Shown: in pieces, positions 43,622 through 44,925 of the stretch
Layout of the letters: each line of letters begins with the position of its first letter
How positions within the stretch are numbered: position 1 is the stretch's first letter
The notes under the pieces: model-generated
Told to the model about the DNA's origin: nothing
Database searches by the model: none
The model's input: only the letters and a program-made list of their open reading frames with translations
NCBI GenBank assembly: GCA_016209275.1
Contig: JACQWM010000003.1
Span: forward strand, 1 to 44,925
Origin: Candidatus Omnitrophota bacterium
Lineage (GTDB): Bacteria; Omnitrophota; Gorgyraeia; Aquiviventales; Aquiviventaceae
Direction: 5' to 3'
Length of the DNA stretch: 44,925 nucleotides
Made by a program: the position numbers and the translations under genes

Positions 43622-43903
43622 TTACAGGCTCTGAATGTGGAGGGTTCGGATCGCGCGGAAGTCTTTCACGTTTCTGGTCAGGAGCGTGGCATGGCTCATC
43701 AGGGCCGTGGCGGCGATCAAGGCATCGGGTATCGTGATGGAATGGCGAAGGCGCAATTGGGCAGCCAGCCGAGCAATCCGAGATGTGATGGCGACCCGAG
43801 AGAACAGCTCCAACAACTCAACAACCGATCGTTCTTCACGCGGGGTCAAGACAGGGCTACTGAGAAGCTCGCATTCCGTGATCACCGACAGGTATTTGGC
43901 CAA
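43622..43903 (-). pseudogene. VapC-like PIN toxin, N-terminus deleted
   Basis: 93 residues. Retains YLSVITECELLS, IPDALIAATALM and LLTRNVKDF of a PIN domain but lacks the first beta strand with the catalytic Asp (DT/DA motif). It opens right after the antitoxin's TAG stop and in the same frame, as if a deletion joined the two genes. Unlikely to be active. Confidence 0.75.
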
Positions 43904-44134
43904 CTACGAAACCTCGCGCTTGAGCCGCAGCTCCCACTCCCGACGAATCCGACGCTGATAGATGCGGCCGGTTGGCAGACGTCCACGCAACAATCCAGCG
44001 GTACGGCTTACAATGCTCGGCGCATGACGATGGCTGATGCGGATCATGGGCTGGGGCAGTCGAACCGACCATTTGATGGCTTGGAGTTGATCCTCCAAAC
44101 GCTCAAGTTGATCAATCACGTTAATGGCTTTCAT
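43904..44134 (-). CDS. VapB-like antitoxin of degenerate module
   Basis: 76 residues: KAINVIDQLERLEDQLQAI, then TAGLLRGRLPTGRIYQRRIR, which looks like a toxin-binding tail. Has its own promoter. Possibly now an orphan antitoxin. Confidence 0.6.
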   Translation of the reverse strand: MKAINVIDQLERLEDQLQAIKWSVRLPQPMIRISHRHAPSIVSRTAGLLRGRLPTGRIYQRRIRREWELRLKREVS

Positions 44135-44155
44135 GGCATCGCCCTCCCTCCCAGG

Positions 44156-44184
44156 AGTCTAGCATGAGCGGCCACCGTCGTCAA
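44156..44184 (-). promoter_or_regulatory. promoter of degenerate vapBC
   Basis: Minus strand TTGACG (44179-44184), 17-bp spacer, TAGACT (44156-44161), superimposed on AGGAG and ATG 44164 of the secreted-protein gene on the + strand. Confidence 0.7.
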
Positions 44185-44925
44185 AGACGATATCAGATAT
44201 CACACGGCCGTTTGATATCTGATATCGCCTTGGTCTTAGGGCTGCTCCTGCTGCCGGCGTCGGCGGAAGCGGCGACGAAGTACTGGATCGGAGCCGCCGG
44301 AGGCAGCTTTAACTCGGATGCCAACTGGAGCCAGTCCAGCGGCGGGGCGAACAACACGACCCACCCCATTTCGACCGATCTTGCAGTCTTCGATAGCGCC
44401 GGCAATACCAACTGCCTCATGGATTCCGCTGTCAGCGTCCAGGGGATCGACATTCAAGCCAATTATACGCAGACCATCACCCAAAATGCTGGGGTCACAC
44501 TCACGATTGGCTCCTTGGGCTACGCCCAAGCCGACGGCATCTTTACCGGTGGCGATTCTGCGATCGACATCAACGATAAGGGCTTCACCCTCTCCGGCGG
44601 CGCCTTCACCAACTCCTCAGGGAATATGACGGTGGAACGTAACTTCACGGTCTCGGGTGGAACCTTTACCAACACCAGCAAAACGGTGACCTTCGACTCA
44701 ACCGATGCATTTGATGATTCCACCCTCACCTGCACAGGTTCCCTTGGCGGCACCGTGGCGTTCAACAAGACCACCACCGGCGCGGATCTGACCGTGGCCA
44801 GCGGCTGTTCCATCGCGCTCGGGGCCGGCCCCACCTCCACCCTCGGCATCGCCAGCAGCAGCACCGGGCTGACCAACAACGGGACGATCACCATCGCCTC
44901 CGGCACCTGGACGGTGAATGCCAGC
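44164..44925 (+). CDS. secreted beta-repeat protein, 5' part (runs off window)
   Basis: 254 codons, open to the end of the window. AGGAG (44153-44157) lies six bases before the ATG. Charged start (HRRQRRYQ), palindrome-encoded stretch, signal core (ALVLGLLLLPASAEA), then KYWIGAAGGSFNSDANWSQS, GGANNTTHP, and short beta repeats (GGAFTNSSGNMTV; SGGTFTNTSKTVTF) typical of beta-helix or autotransporter-like surface proteins. This is the intact relative of fragments B and C. Function unknown; likely cell-surface. Confidence 0.85.
   Translation, partial: MSGHRRQRRYQISHGRLISDIALVLGLLLLPASAEAATKYWIGAAGGSFNSDANWSQSSGGANNTTHPISTDLAVFDSAGNTNCLMDSAVSVQGIDIQANYTQTITQNAGVTLTIGSLGYAQADGIFTGGDSAIDINDKGFTLSGGAFTNSSGNMTVERNFTVSGGTFTNTSKTVTFDSTDAFDDSTLTCTGSLGGTVAFNKTTTGADLTVASGCSIALGAGPTSTLGIASSSTGLTNNGTITIASGTWTVNAS
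44188..44227. repeat. GATATCA-type palindrome, copy 7
   Basis: Same 40-bp palindrome with one mismatched pair; encodes RYQISHGRLISDI in the n-region of the signal peptide. Confidence 0.95.

Noticed and set aside
41297-44134. Integron cassette array with attC sites
   Set aside because: The alternation of TA modules and gene starts is suggestive, but I see no attC core sites (RYYYAAC/GTTRRRY pairs) or integrase gene in the window.

Overview
This high-GC window carries a bacterial chromosome segment from a diderm, peptidoglycan-making organism. MurE has the DNPR motif expected for meso-diaminopimelate, and lipoprotein-processing genes (lgt, lspA) are present. Gene order, the repeat-rich spacers, a c-di-GMP riboswitch and a giant secreted protein suggest an uncultured lineage such as Candidatus Omnitrophota. 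That placement is inference; no 16S gene or other decisive marker is present.

Layout. 0.1-1.8 kb: riboflavin genes ribD and ribE. 1.9-3.9 kb: a toxin-antitoxin (TA) patch with an AbrB/RelE-like pair, a beheaded zeta-toxin-like remnant with a small partner gene, tRNA-Pro(CGG) and mazEF. 3.9-11.2 kb: compact housekeeping genes, many with ATGA or TGATG overlaps: acyP, a phosphoesterase, ligA, a small lipoprotein, xerC, a short pcnB, rbfA, truB, ribF. 11.2-27.4 kb: a nearly complete division and cell-wall (dcw) cluster, mraZ-rsmH-ftsL-ftsI-murE-murF-mraY-murD-ftsW-murG-murC-murB-ddl-ftsQ-ftsA, behind a sigma70-type promoter and three 10-bp-spaced GTGG boxes typical of MraZ control. ftsZ is missing where it would be expected; a 36-bp palindrome sits there instead. 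27.5-35.0 kb: yggS-proC-yggT-ileS-dksA-lspA-lgt-rluD. 35.1-41.1 kb: promoter, class I c-di-GMP riboswitch with terminator, a membrane-anchored winged-helix protein and a secreted protein of about 1,680 residues. 41.1-44.9 kb: an array in which broken 5' ends of secreted-protein genes (+ strand) alternate with four TA modules (- strand), ending in an apparently intact secreted-protein gene that runs off the window.

The most unusual property is a population of short tandem arrays of 7-bp or 8-bp units, often as two opposed arms able to form hairpins. They lie directly before start codons (pcnB, ddl, ftsA, lgt), over stop codons (proC, dksA, lgt, rluD), and inside reading frames (a lipoprotein signal peptide, pcnB, ddl, yggS, rluD, the riboswitch-controlled regulator and the giant protein's signal peptide). 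Separately, ribF carries an 87-bp in-frame insertion that folds as a cloverleaf (17-bp closing stem, three triloop hairpins) between 7-bp direct repeats; removing it restores an ordinary RibF sequence. The best candidates for something undescribed are this cloverleaf element, the array system, and the TA/secreted-gene array in which a TA promoter is superimposed on the ribosome binding site and start codon of the opposing secreted-protein gene.
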